Of a stretch of DNA of 9,894 bases, positions 1 through 8,416 are shown piece by piece. The DNA is from Pseudomonadota bacterium (GTDB lineage Bacteria; Pseudomonadota; Alphaproteobacteria; Sphingomonadales; Sphingomonadaceae), in contig JAEZCZ010000086.1 in NCBI GenBank assembly GCA_023433305.1, positions 1 through 9,894 of the forward strand, given 5' to 3'. A model generated the notes under the pieces. It did no database searches and was not told the origin of the DNA. It was given only the letters and a program-made list of their open reading frames with translations. The position numbers and the translations under genes are program-made. Within the stretch, counting starts at the first letter, position 1. Each line of letters opens with the position of its first letter.

Positions 1-5
1 GCGAA

Positions 6-1133
6 ATGAACGCGATTCGCCCCTGGCGCACGATCCACCGGCGCCCGAGTCGCCAGATCATGGTCGGCAACGTACCGGTCGGCGGGGACGCGCCGATCAC
101 CGTGCAGACGATGACGAATACGCCGACGTCCGATGCGGCGGCCACGATCGACCAGATCCGGCGCTGCGAGGATGCCGGCGCGGACATCATCCGCGTCTCG
201 TGCCCCGACGTCGAGAGCACCGCCGCGCTCGGCCAGATCGTGCGCGCGGCCAGCGTGCCGATCGTCGCCGACATCCATTTCCACTACAAGCGGGCGCTCG
301 AGGCGGCCGATGCCGGCGCGGCGTGCCTGCGCATCAACCCCGGCAACATCGGCTCGAACGAACGCGTTGCCGAAGTGGTCCGCGCCGCGAAGGCCAACGG
401 CTGCGCGATCCGCATCGGTGTGAACGCCGGCAGCCTCGAGAAGGACCTGCTCGAGAAATACGCCGAGCCTTGCCCCGAGGCGCTGGTCGAATCCGCGCTC
501 GATCACATCAAGCTGCTCCAGGACCACGACTTCCACGAATACAAAGTGGCGGTGAAGGCGAGCGACGTGTTCCTCGCGGTCGCCGCCTACATGCAGCTCG
601 CCGAGACGGTCGACTGCCCGCTTCACCTCGGCATCACCGAGGCGGGCGGCCTGATCGGCGGCACCGTCAAGTCGAGCATCGGCATGGGCAACCTGCTCTG
701 GGCCGGCATCGGCGATACGATCCGGGTGAGCCTGTCGGCAGAGCCCGAGCAAGAAGTGCGCGTGGGGTTCGAAATCCTCAAGGCGCTCGGCCTGCGCACC
801 CGCGGCGTGCGCGTCGTCTCGTGCCCGAGTTGCGCGCGCCAGGGCTTCGACGTGATCCGCACCGTCCAGGCGCTCGAGGACCGGCTGCAACACATCAAGA
901 CCCCGCTCTCGCTCTCGGTGCTGGGCTGCGTGGTCAACGGCCCCGGCGAGGCGCGCGAGACCGACATCGGCATCACCGGCGGCGGCGCGGGCAAGCACAT
1001 GGTCTATCTCTCGGGCGTGACCGATCACCATGTGGCGGACGCCGACATGCTCGACCACATCGTCGAGCTGGTCGAGAAGAAGGCGGCCGAAATCGAAGCG
1101 GCCGAGGCGCTGCCCGCCGAAGCCGCCGAATAG
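6..1133 (+). CDS. ispG: 4-hydroxy-3-methylbut-2-enyl diphosphate synthase (flavodoxin-type), IspG/GcpE
   Basis: IspG is the cytosolic iron-sulfur enzyme that reduces 2-C-methyl-D-erythritol 2,4-cyclodiphosphate to HMBPP in the MEP isoprenoid pathway. The 375-residue product has the bacterial one-piece length. The N-terminal TIM-barrel part starts with RRPSRQIMVGNVPVGG (about residues 12-27) and VQTMTNTPTSD. The C-terminal [4Fe-4S] domain has SCPSCARQGFD with C273 and C276, then LGCVVNGPGEA with C308 and E315; these match the three cysteines plus glutamate that ligate the cluster in this family. The ATG at 6 fits the usual N-terminus, but only five bases precede it, so its ribosome site cannot be assessed and an upstream start is not excluded. 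The tail after about residue 355 is Ala/Glu-rich and looks unstructured. A protease gene follows after 41 bp with no clear terminator between, so co-transcription is possible. The identification is very firm. Confidence 0.97.
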   Translation: MNAIRPWRTIHRRPSRQIMVGNVPVGGDAPITVQTMTNTPTSDAAATIDQIRRCEDAGADIIRVSCPDVESTAALGQIVRAASVPIVADIHFHYKRALEAADAGAACLRINPGNIGSNERVAEVVRAAKANGCAIRIGVNAGSLEKDLLEKYAEPCPEALVESALDHIKLLQDHDFHEYKVAVKASDVFLAVAAYMQLAETVDCPLHLGITEAGGLIGGTVKSSIGMGNLLWAGIGDTIRVSLSAEPEQEVRVGFEILKALGLRTRGVRVVSCPSCARQGFDVIRTVQALEDRLQHIKTPLSLSVLGCVVNGPGEARETDIGITGGGAGKHMVYLSGVTDHHVADADMLDHIVELVEKKAAEIEAAEALPAEAAE

Positions 1134-1174
1134 CGTTTTACGGCTGCTTAAGGCGGCCGGCGTAGCATGGCGGC

Positions 1175-1717
1175 GTGAAACACGCGCCGATCCTGATGAT
1201 CCTCGCCGCCGGCGGGCTGTTCGGTTGGTTCGCGCCGGACTTGTCCGAACGCGACGAAGCGACTGAGCCGGCTGAGGCGGAGCAGGCCGAAGCGCACGCC
1301 GCCGAGGGCGAGCCGCAAGCGGCCCTCCTCAGCCAAAGCGAGTGGAACGAGGGCGAGGTCGTCCTGCCCCGCGCGCCCGACGGGCACTTCTACGCCGAGG
1401 TTTCGGTGGACGGCGCCTCAGCACGCATGCTGGTCGATACCGGCGCCTCGGTGGTCGCGCTCACCGCCGACGATGCGGACAGGCTCGGCGTGCGCTGGAA
1501 CGCCGCCGAGATCCGCCCGGTGGCGCAAGGCGCGAGCGGCACCGTCTACGGCGTCCCGGCACGGCTCGAGCACGTCCAGCTCGGCGAGATAGGGGCTGAC
1601 GGGGTGGAGGCGGTGGTCGTGCCCGAGGGGCTCGGCATCTCGCTGCTCGGGCAGTCGTTCCTGTCCCAGGTCGGCCGCGTCGAAATGACCGACGACCGGA
1701 TGACGCTCGGCGGCTGA
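1175..1717 (+). CDS. Membrane-anchored retropepsin-like aspartic protease (TIGR02281-like)
   Basis: This is a 180-residue single-domain aspartic protease of the retroviral-pepsin-like clan AA family common in alphaproteobacteria. Residues about 5-20 (PILMILAAGGLFGWFA) form one hydrophobic segment, either a membrane anchor or a signal. It is followed by an acidic Ala/Glu linker (about 24-62) and then the protease fold. The catalytic motif is MLVDTGASVVAL with D88-T-G. The later ISLLGQSFLSQVG (about 155-167) corresponds to the family's 'LLGMSFL' signature. One catalytic Asp per chain implies that it works as a homodimer, as retropepsins do. The GTG at 1175 is chosen because it places the hydrophobic segment at the N-terminus; no strong Shine-Dalgarno site is seen. 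It lies 41 bp after ispG on the same strand. Its substrate is unknown. The fold is confident and the physiological role is not. Confidence 0.88.
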   Translation: MKHAPILMILAAGGLFGWFAPDLSERDEATEPAEAEQAEAHAAEGEPQAALLSQSEWNEGEVVLPRAPDGHFYAEVSVDGASARMLVDTGASVVALTADDADRLGVRWNAAEIRPVAQGASGTVYGVPARLEHVQLGEIGADGVEAVVVPEGLGISLLGQSFLSQVGRVEMTDDRMTLGG

Positions 1718-2191
1718 TCAGAAATAGATGTCGACGTAGTCGGTCAGTCCATCGCACCACTCGAACTCGCGCAGCCGCCAATAGGGCCGGTTCTGCGTGA
1801 TCGCGAAATGCCAGGTCTTGTCCGCCTCGCAGCGCCTCCCCGCGTCCGGCGTGTCGCGAATCGAGATGCGGCCGTCGAATACGAAGTAGTCGGCCCCGAT
1901 CTCGCGCACCTCGCCGTCGATCTCGAGCCGGCCGGGCCCGTCGGCTTCGTCCTGCGAGCCGCGCAGCCGGATCGTGCCGTTCTCGTCCCACGCGTCGAAT
2001 GAGCCGCGATAGTTCCAGGAAATCCATTGCAGCGTGATGCCGTCGGCCCCGAGCAGCCGCTCGGCCGCGGCCCGGTCGAGGATCTTGGTTCCGGCCGTCG
2101 ACGGCACCGCGGGCGGAAGGGTCGACGCGGGTGGCGTCTCGGCCACGCAAGCCGCGAGCATGAGAAAGGCGATAGGTGCGAAGCGAAGCAT
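1718..2191 (-). CDS. Putative lipoprotein of unknown function
   Basis: The 157-residue product is not recognised as a named family. Starting at the ATG at 2191, the N-terminus is a classic lipoprotein signal: a short basic start (MLRF), a hydrophobic core and the lipobox LMLAAC, with C15 as the lipidated residue. It is followed by a Pro/Thr/Ala linker to about residue 35. The mature part (about 36-157) is rich in Trp, Tyr and charged residues. It has short beta-like stretches such as GTIRLRGSQ, GRLEIDGEVREIG and YFVFDGRISI, and two Cys, one in GRRCEADKTWHF and one in EFEWCDGLTDYVDIYF. This suggests a small beta-sandwich or lipocalin-like periplasmic domain, which is inference only. The frame stays open upstream to 2506, but those extra codons overlap the divergent transpeptidase gene and would bury the signal, so 2191 is preferred. 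Its TGA stop immediately abuts the TGA of the protease gene on the other strand. Confidence 0.75.
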   Translation of the reverse strand: MLRFAPIAFLMLAACVAETPPASTLPPAVPSTAGTKILDRAAAERLLGADGITLQWISWNYRGSFDAWDENGTIRLRGSQDEADGPGRLEIDGEVREIGADYFVFDGRISIRDTPDAGRRCEADKTWHFAITQNRPYWRLREFEWCDGLTDYVDIYF

Positions 2192-2275
2192 CGAGCGTGT
2201 TTCGCAGGCGGCCATCCCGGCCGCAAGCCTCGCATCGTTAAGGCGATGGCTAGACATGGTGGGGGATAAGAAGGC
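2192..2275. promoter_or_regulatory. Divergent promoter region, lipoprotein / L,D-transpeptidase
   Basis: These 84 bp separate two divergently read genes, so both promoters must lie here or extend into the coding ends. I see no convincing -35/-10 pair. A purine-rich GGGGGATAAGAAGG at 2261-2274 probably serves as the ribosome site for the rightward gene. The call rests on gene orientation only. Confidence 0.4.
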
Positions 2276-2899
2276 ATGATGACCTCCATGGACAGGCGCA
2301 AGTTCATCGGCGGAGCAGCAGCCGCCGCAGGATCGCTGGCCTTGCCAGCGCGGGTCTTTGCTCAGCCCAGCGGGCTCGATGCCCGCTCGACCACGATTCT
2401 CGAGATAGCCCGCCGCGAGATCGCTCGCGCCGGCGACGTGTTGTGGCGGCGGGACATCGCCGGAATCGCGGACTTCGGCGTTCACTCCGCGCTGCCACGC
2501 TTCCATTTCGCGAACGTGGAAGCGGGCACGGTCACGTCATGGCGCGTGGCGCACGGCACCGGATCCGATCCGGAGCACGACGGCTGGCTCAAGAACTTCT
2601 CGAACGTCCCCGGGTCCAACGCCACGAGCCGCGGCGCCTATGTTTCGTGGGAATGGTACACTGGGAAGTACGGCACCTCGATACGGCTCGGCGGGCTCGA
2701 CCCGGACAATTCGAACGCGCTCGACCGCCTGATCGTGATGCACGCCGCCGACTACGCCCGCCCCGAGCACGTCGAGCGGTGGGGCCGGCTCGGCCGGTCC
2801 AATGGGTGCTTCGCCTTCGCGCCGGACGATTTCCTGTTCGCGCTGGCGAACCTGTCGGGCGGCCGCCTGCTCTTCGCCGACCAGTTGAACCTCGGCTGA
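2276..2899 (+). CDS. Murein L,D-transpeptidase catalytic domain protein (YkuD_2 type), Tat-exported
   Basis: The 207-residue product matches the YkuD_2 group of L,D-transpeptidase-like proteins, which act on peptidoglycan in the periplasm through a catalytic cysteine. A twin-arginine signal is clear: DRRKFIGG followed by an Ala/Leu-rich core, with likely cleavage after ARVFA (about residue 29). The domain shows the family blocks VAHGTGSDP (H93), NFSNVPGSNATSRGAY (about 107-122), IRLGGLDPDNSNALDR, IVMHAADY (H156) and GRLGRSNGCFAF with the presumed nucleophile C178. Three in-frame ATGs compete: 2276, 2279 and 2288. The purine-rich 2261-2274 could serve any of them. The start at 2288 gives the most typical Tat N-terminus (MDRRKF), so the N-terminus is uncertain by up to four residues. 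It runs divergently from the lipoprotein gene and converges on a second, unrelated L,D-transpeptidase 44 bp downstream. The family is firm and the exact reaction is not tested. Confidence 0.9.
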   Translation: MMTSMDRRKFIGGAAAAAGSLALPARVFAQPSGLDARSTTILEIARREIARAGDVLWRRDIAGIADFGVHSALPRFHFANVEAGTVTSWRVAHGTGSDPEHDGWLKNFSNVPGSNATSRGAYVSWEWYTGKYGTSIRLGGLDPDNSNALDRLIVMHAADYARPEHVERWGRLGRSNGCFAFAPDDFLFALANLSGGRLLFADQLNLG

Positions 2900-2901
2900 G
2901 A

Positions 2902-2936
2902 CACCGCCGCGCGCTCAAGCAGCACGCAGCGCGGTG
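2902..2936. terminator. Imperfect GC hairpin between convergent transpeptidase genes
   Basis: CACCGC at 2902-2907 pairs perfectly with GCGGTG at 2931-2936. An inner GCT/AGC (2913-2915 with 2928-2930) adds to the stem across a bulge. An alternative CGCGCT/AGCGCG pairing (2910-2915 with 2928-2933) is also possible. It sits in the 44-bp gap where the two genes converge, so a shared bidirectional terminator is reasonable, but no T-tract follows on either strand. Confidence 0.4.
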
Positions 2937-2943
2937 GCGCAGA

Positions 2944-4287
2944 CTACGAGGTCTGCAGGTCGTCGACGATCTCGATCACTTCCTCGCTCGTCACGCGCGC
3001 GCGGTTGCCCACGCGAGGTTGCTCGAAGCTCGCCAGCACGGGGGCGTCGCGCCCGTAGAGATCGTTGAAGGTCTTCAGCTCGCCATCGATGTCGCGCGCC
3101 ATCGTGAAGTAGGTGATGTAGACGGGCATGGTCTTCACCACCGGCACCCGCGTGTATGTGCCCGAGTTCGAGATCTCCACCGCCTCGTCTCGCGACGCGC
3201 CCTGGCCGAGGATCGCGATCGTCATCGCCAGCTCTAGCGCTCGCTCGACGCGGATGCAGCCATGGCTGAGCGCGCGGCTGTCGTTGGCGAACAGGTTCCG
3301 CGCCGGGGTGTCGTGCAGGAAGATCGCGTGCGGGTTGGGCATGTCGAGCTTCATCAGGCCGAGCGAGTTGCCCGGACCCGGTTGCTGGACGACGCTGACG
3401 TAACCGTTCGCGCCGCGCGTGGCCTTATAGCCGTTGGCGCGCGCCCAGCCCGGATTGTTGAGCACCCGTGCGCCGAGACCTTCGCCCTTCACGATCGACT
3501 GCGGCACGGTCCAGGTCGGGTTGAAGATCACGCCTTCGACCGTCTCGGCGAGCTGCGGGGTCGCGGTGCGGCCCGGCTTGCCCACGATCGTGCGGTAGGT
3601 GCGGATGATGTTGTTGTTGACCGTCAGCCTAAGCTGAAACTCGGGCACGTTGGTCAGCAGGTACTGGCCGCCGAGATCGCGCTGGAGCCACCGCCAGCGG
3701 TCCATGTTGGCCCGGATCAACGCGCGCCGCTTGGCGTTCGAGGCCGGGGTCGCGGCGAGCTCGTCACGCAGCGCGGCGTAGTCCGGATGGGTTGGCAGCA
3801 CAGAGACCAGCGCCGCGGCGACATCGCCGGTCGCCAACGCCTGCGTCATCAGCTTACCCGTTGGCATGAGGTCCGGATCGGGATCGACCACGAACCACTG
3901 GCGCCGCGCAGACATCGGCGTGCGGCCGTCGCGCAAGTCTTCGACCAGCCAGGTGAACATCTGGCTCGCCAGCGCATCGAGTTCGGGGCTCGGACCGGTC
4001 TGGATCGCCGCCTGGAGCGCGCCCGGCCGGTAATCCGCGGGGTCGAGGCCTTCCGCGCCGATCGAATTGATCACCGTCAGCAGCTTTTGCGCGTGCGCCA
4101 CCGGCCACTTCATGACGTTGGGATAGTTGGGTGCGGGCGGCAAGGTCAGCGGACTGGCCTGCGAAGCGGACACCGGGACCGCGTCCTCCTCCAGCACCGG
4201 TTGCGCCGGGAGATCCTGCGCCGCGAGGGGCAGTGTCAGAGCGGCGGCCATGCCGGCTAGCAATATATTGCGAAGCGAAATCGTCAT
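2944..4287 (-). CDS. L,D-transpeptidase of the YcbB/LdtD type, exported
   Basis: The 447-residue product is an exported peptidoglycan L,D-transpeptidase, expected to form 3-3 cross-links or to attach substrates in the periplasm. Starting from the ATG at 4287, it has a Sec signal (hydrophobic LLAGMAAALTLPLAAQ, cleavage near residue 23) and a Pro-rich linker. An alpha-helical scaffold region (about 58-200) typical of YcbB-like enzymes comes next, containing GAEGLDPADYRP and EDLRDGRTP. The YkuD catalytic domain spans about 210-400. The signature is FLHDTP (H325) followed by SHGCIRV, with the nucleophile C344 and R346. The C-terminal tail is charged. It is shorter than E. coli LdtD (615 residues), and I see no separate peptidoglycan-binding repeat. 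The frame is open upstream to 4395, but the signal peptide fixes the start at 4287. A purine-rich AAGACGAGAGA just upstream supports this. It is divergent from the transporter gene and convergent with the YkuD_2 gene. Confidence 0.93.
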   Translation of the reverse strand: MTISLRNILLAGMAAALTLPLAAQDLPAQPVLEEDAVPVSASQASPLTLPPAPNYPNVMKWPVAHAQKLLTVINSIGAEGLDPADYRPGALQAAIQTGPSPELDALASQMFTWLVEDLRDGRTPMSARRQWFVVDPDPDLMPTGKLMTQALATGDVAAALVSVLPTHPDYAALRDELAATPASNAKRRALIRANMDRWRWLQRDLGGQYLLTNVPEFQLRLTVNNNIIRTYRTIVGKPGRTATPQLAETVEGVIFNPTWTVPQSIVKGEGLGARVLNNPGWARANGYKATRGANGYVSVVQQPGPGNSLGLMKLDMPNPHAIFLHDTPARNLFANDSRALSHGCIRVERALELAMTIAILGQGASRDEAVEISNSGTYTRVPVVKTMPVYITYFTMARDIDGELKTFNDLYGRDAPVLASFEQPRVGNRARVTSEEVIEIVDDLQTS

Positions 4288-4441
4288 TCTCTCGTCTTGC
4301 CCCGGTTTCGAGCGGTGTCCGGCATGATGCGCCGGACTCTGCCCATTTCGCGCCGCGCTATCAACTGGCGCGCCTGACTGCCCGCTGAATCGCACGAAAG
4401 CGTGGATTGCTCGCCACGGCCAAGTCCTTACAGCCGCTCGG
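4288..4441. promoter_or_regulatory. Divergent control region, L,D-transpeptidase / transporter
   Basis: This 154-bp gap lies between divergent start codons and must hold both promoters. It contains a perfect 7-bp inverted repeat GTCCGGC/GCCGGAC (4317-4323 with 4331-4337) and a 6-bp CGCGCC/GGCGCG repeat (4349-4354 with 4367-4372). Short CGTGG/CCACG arms lie at 4401-4405 and 4414-4418. I could not pick a confident sigma-70 promoter on either strand. Confidence 0.45.
4317..4337. repeat. Perfect inverted repeat, candidate operator or leader hairpin
   Basis: GTCCGGC and GCCGGAC flank a 7-nt centre ATGATGC. The centre, with its left neighbours, also contains GCAT-G-ATGC, so the element is nearly palindromic throughout. 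It starts 30 bp upstream of the minus-strand transpeptidase start, where either a repressor site or a 5'-leader hairpin would fit. Confidence 0.45.
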
Positions 4442-5326
4442 ATGCAAAGCCATCGCCCCGTGCTGCCTTTTGCCCTGACATTGGCGGGAGTCGGGCTGTT
4501 CTCGCTTATGGATGCGCTGATGAAAGGCGCCTCGATCGCGGTCGGGGCCTACAGCGCGCTGCTTCTGCGCAGTTTCATCGGGCTGGCCCTGATCGCGCCG
4601 GTGTGGCTGGCGGCCCGCAAGACGTGGCCTGCGCGGCCCGCGATGCGGGTCCACGTAACGCGCGGTGTGGTCGGCGCGGCGATGGCCTTCACCTTCTTCT
4701 GGGGCCTCGCCCGCGTCCCGTTGGCGGAAGGCATCGCGCTGTCGTTCATCGCGCCGCTGATCGCGCTCTATCTCGCCGCCCTGTTGCTCGGCGAGCGAAT
4801 CGCGCCGCGCGCGATCGGCGCGTCTTTGATGGGTCTCGCCGGCGTGGTGGTTATCGTCCTCGGCCGGACCGGACAGGGTGGATGGGACGCGGAAACGGCC
4901 TGGGGAACGGCGTCGATTCTCTCGTCGTCCGGGCTCTATGCCTGGAACCTCGTGCTGCAGCGGCAGCAGTCGCTGCTGGCGAGCCCGGTCGAGGTGGCGA
5001 CGTTCCAGATGGGCGTCGTCGGCCTGGTACTGGCGTTCTTTTCGCCGGCCCTGTTCGAGATGCCCGGGCGCGAGGCTTGGCCCGCGATTGCCGCGGCGGC
5101 GGTGTTGGCGCTCGGCGCCTCGATGCTGTTCGCGTGGGCCTATGCCCGGGCCGAAGCGCAGGCGCTGGTGCCGCTCGAGTATTCGGGCTTCCTTTGGGCA
5201 AGCCTGTTCGGCTGGCTGCTGTTCGACGAGGGATTGCGACTTCCGGTTGTGATGGGCGCGATCCTGATCGTGGCAGGCTGCTGGATCGCTGCGCCGCGCA
5301 AACGCCCCGAGCAGACCGCCGCCTAG
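4442..5326 (+). CDS. EamA/DMT-family inner-membrane transporter
   Basis: The 294-residue hydrophobic protein has the length and pattern of the drug/metabolite transporter superfamily: ten predicted helices in two EamA repeats (about 8-140 and 152-284). Typical features are the first helix ending in SLMDALMKGA, the FTFFWGLARVPLAEGIALSFIAPLIALYLAALLLGER block closing repeat one, and EYSGFLWASLFGWLLFDEGL closing repeat two. Short basic loops (AARKTWPARPAMR, PRKRPEQ) are consistent with the positive-inside rule. Substrates in this superfamily range over amino acids, nucleosides, drugs and metabolites; nothing here specifies one. The ATG at 4442 is kept because later ATGs would remove part of helix one, although there is no recognisable Shine-Dalgarno site before it. 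The gene is divergent from the L,D-transpeptidase, and its last four bases overlap the stop of the leftward small gene. Confidence 0.92.
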   Translation: MQSHRPVLPFALTLAGVGLFSLMDALMKGASIAVGAYSALLLRSFIGLALIAPVWLAARKTWPARPAMRVHVTRGVVGAAMAFTFFWGLARVPLAEGIALSFIAPLIALYLAALLLGERIAPRAIGASLMGLAGVVVIVLGRTGQGGWDAETAWGTASILSSSGLYAWNLVLQRQQSLLASPVEVATFQMGVVGLVLAFFSPALFEMPGREAWPAIAAAAVLALGASMLFAWAYARAEAQALVPLEYSGFLWASLFGWLLFDEGLRLPVVMGAILIVAGCWIAAPRKRPEQTAA

Positions 5327-5517
5327 GGGGTCGGCGGGGCGACTGCTTCAGCCTGCTCTTCGGACGACCTCCGGCCTTCTTCATCGGCCGAGCCGAGTCC
5401 GGCCGCGTGCCAGATCGACCCCGCCGCCGCGCCCAGCGCTGCCGCCAAGGCGAGCGCCCCGGCCATCGGGATAACATGAAGCGGCTCTTTCCGCCGGGTG
5501 GGGTAACCGAAGGCCAT
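5323..5517 (-). CDS. Small single-span membrane protein, unknown function
   Basis: This 64-residue reading frame starts at the ATG at 5517. It has a good AGGA Shine-Dalgarno site eight bases upstream (5526-5529, minus strand), which favours a real gene. The product has a basic N-terminus (YPTRRKEPLH), one hydrophobic Ala/Gly-rich helix (about residues 14-40), and an acidic, Pro-ending tail with DEEGRRSSEEQAE. By the positive-inside rule the N-terminus would be cytoplasmic and the acidic tail periplasmic. It is not recognised. It is divergent from acnA across 113 bp, and its TAG stop overlaps that of the transporter in a CTAG palindrome. The frame continues upstream to 5664 into acnA, but the hydrophobic topology and ribosome site argue for 5517. 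The short length leaves real uncertainty that it is expressed. Confidence 0.6.
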   Translation of the reverse strand: MAFGYPTRRKEPLHVIPMAGALALAAALGAAAGSIWHAAGLGSADEEGRRSSEEQAEAVAPPTP

Positions 5518-5630
5518 GACTCGTATCCTGCTTCCCGCGCACCTTGACCTAGCGCGCCCGAACGCGCAATCGCCTCCGCAAATCCGGCCCATCCCGGCCG
5601 GTTCCAGAAGCTCAGGAGGCCCGCTCGCCC
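5518..5630. promoter_or_regulatory. Divergent promoter and leader region upstream of acnA
   Basis: The 113-bp gap contains TTGACC at 5544-5549, a fair -35 hexamer for the rightward direction. The hexamer 17 bp later (CAATCG, 5567-5572) is a poor -10, so the promoter call is tentative. A perfect inverted repeat CCGGCC/GGCCGG (5584-5589 with 5596-5601) lies in the presumed acnA leader. AGGAGG at 5614-5619 is the ribosome site, 11 bases before the ATG, slightly longer than ideal spacing. Confidence 0.45.
5584..5601. repeat. Inverted repeat in the acnA leader
   Basis: CCGGCC (5584-5589) and GGCCGG (5596-5601) are separated by CATCCC. It lies 12 bp upstream of the AGGAGG ribosome site, so it could form a leader hairpin or a protein site. 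GC-rich DNA makes such repeats fairly common by chance. Confidence 0.35.
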
Positions 5631-8305
<2,675 letters not shown>

Positions 8306-8306
<1 letters not shown>

Positions 8307-8366
8307 GACCGCCCTTTCGATCGACTCCCGAAATGAAGAAGGGCGGCTCCCCCCGGGACCGCCCTT
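8306..8366. repeat. Direct repeat GGACCGCCCTT flanking the hairpin's left arm
   Basis: GGACCGCCCTT occurs at 8306-8316, beginning on the last base of the acnA stop, and again at 8356-8366, exactly 50 bp apart. The left arm of the terminator hairpin (8338-8346) can therefore pair with either copy. With the first copy it uses 8309-8317 with one G-U pair and a 20-nt loop. Confidence 0.6.
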
Positions 8367-8367
8367 C
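8338..8367. terminator. Strong hairpin between acnA and the PEP-CTERM gene, likely bidirectional terminator
   Basis: GAAGGGCGG (8338-8346) pairs perfectly with CCGCCCTTC (8359-8367). Beyond a single bulged C, an inner TCCC/GGGA (8348-8351 with 8355-8358) extends the stem over a CCC loop. Neither flank has a perfect T-run, but the minus-strand reading is followed by a T-rich TTCATTT. The position between converging genes supports shared termination. Confidence 0.7.
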
Positions 8368-8393
8368 AACCCCTGCTGATGGCAGAGTTATGA

Positions 8394-8416
8394 GTCGCTC
8401 ATGCCACCTGAGCGAC
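8394..8416. repeat. 8-bp hairpin spanning the PEP-CTERM stop codon
   Basis: GTCGCTCA (8394-8401) and TGAGCGAC (8409-8416) form a perfect 8-bp stem with loop TGCCACC. The stem contains the TGA stop of the leftward gene (8399-8401). It could act as a 3'-end stabiliser or accessory terminator; no T-tract follows. Confidence 0.45.

Noticed and set aside
2192..2506. An N-terminal extension of the lipoprotein frame to 2506.
   Set aside because: It would overlap the divergent transpeptidase gene and put about 105 residues before a perfect lipobox signal; the ATG at 2191 is the better start.
3262..4260. A 332-codon plus-strand frame opposite the YcbB-like transpeptidase.
   Set aside because: Arg/Ala/Gly-rich shadow translation; the minus strand has the SHGCIR catalytic motif and a signal peptide.
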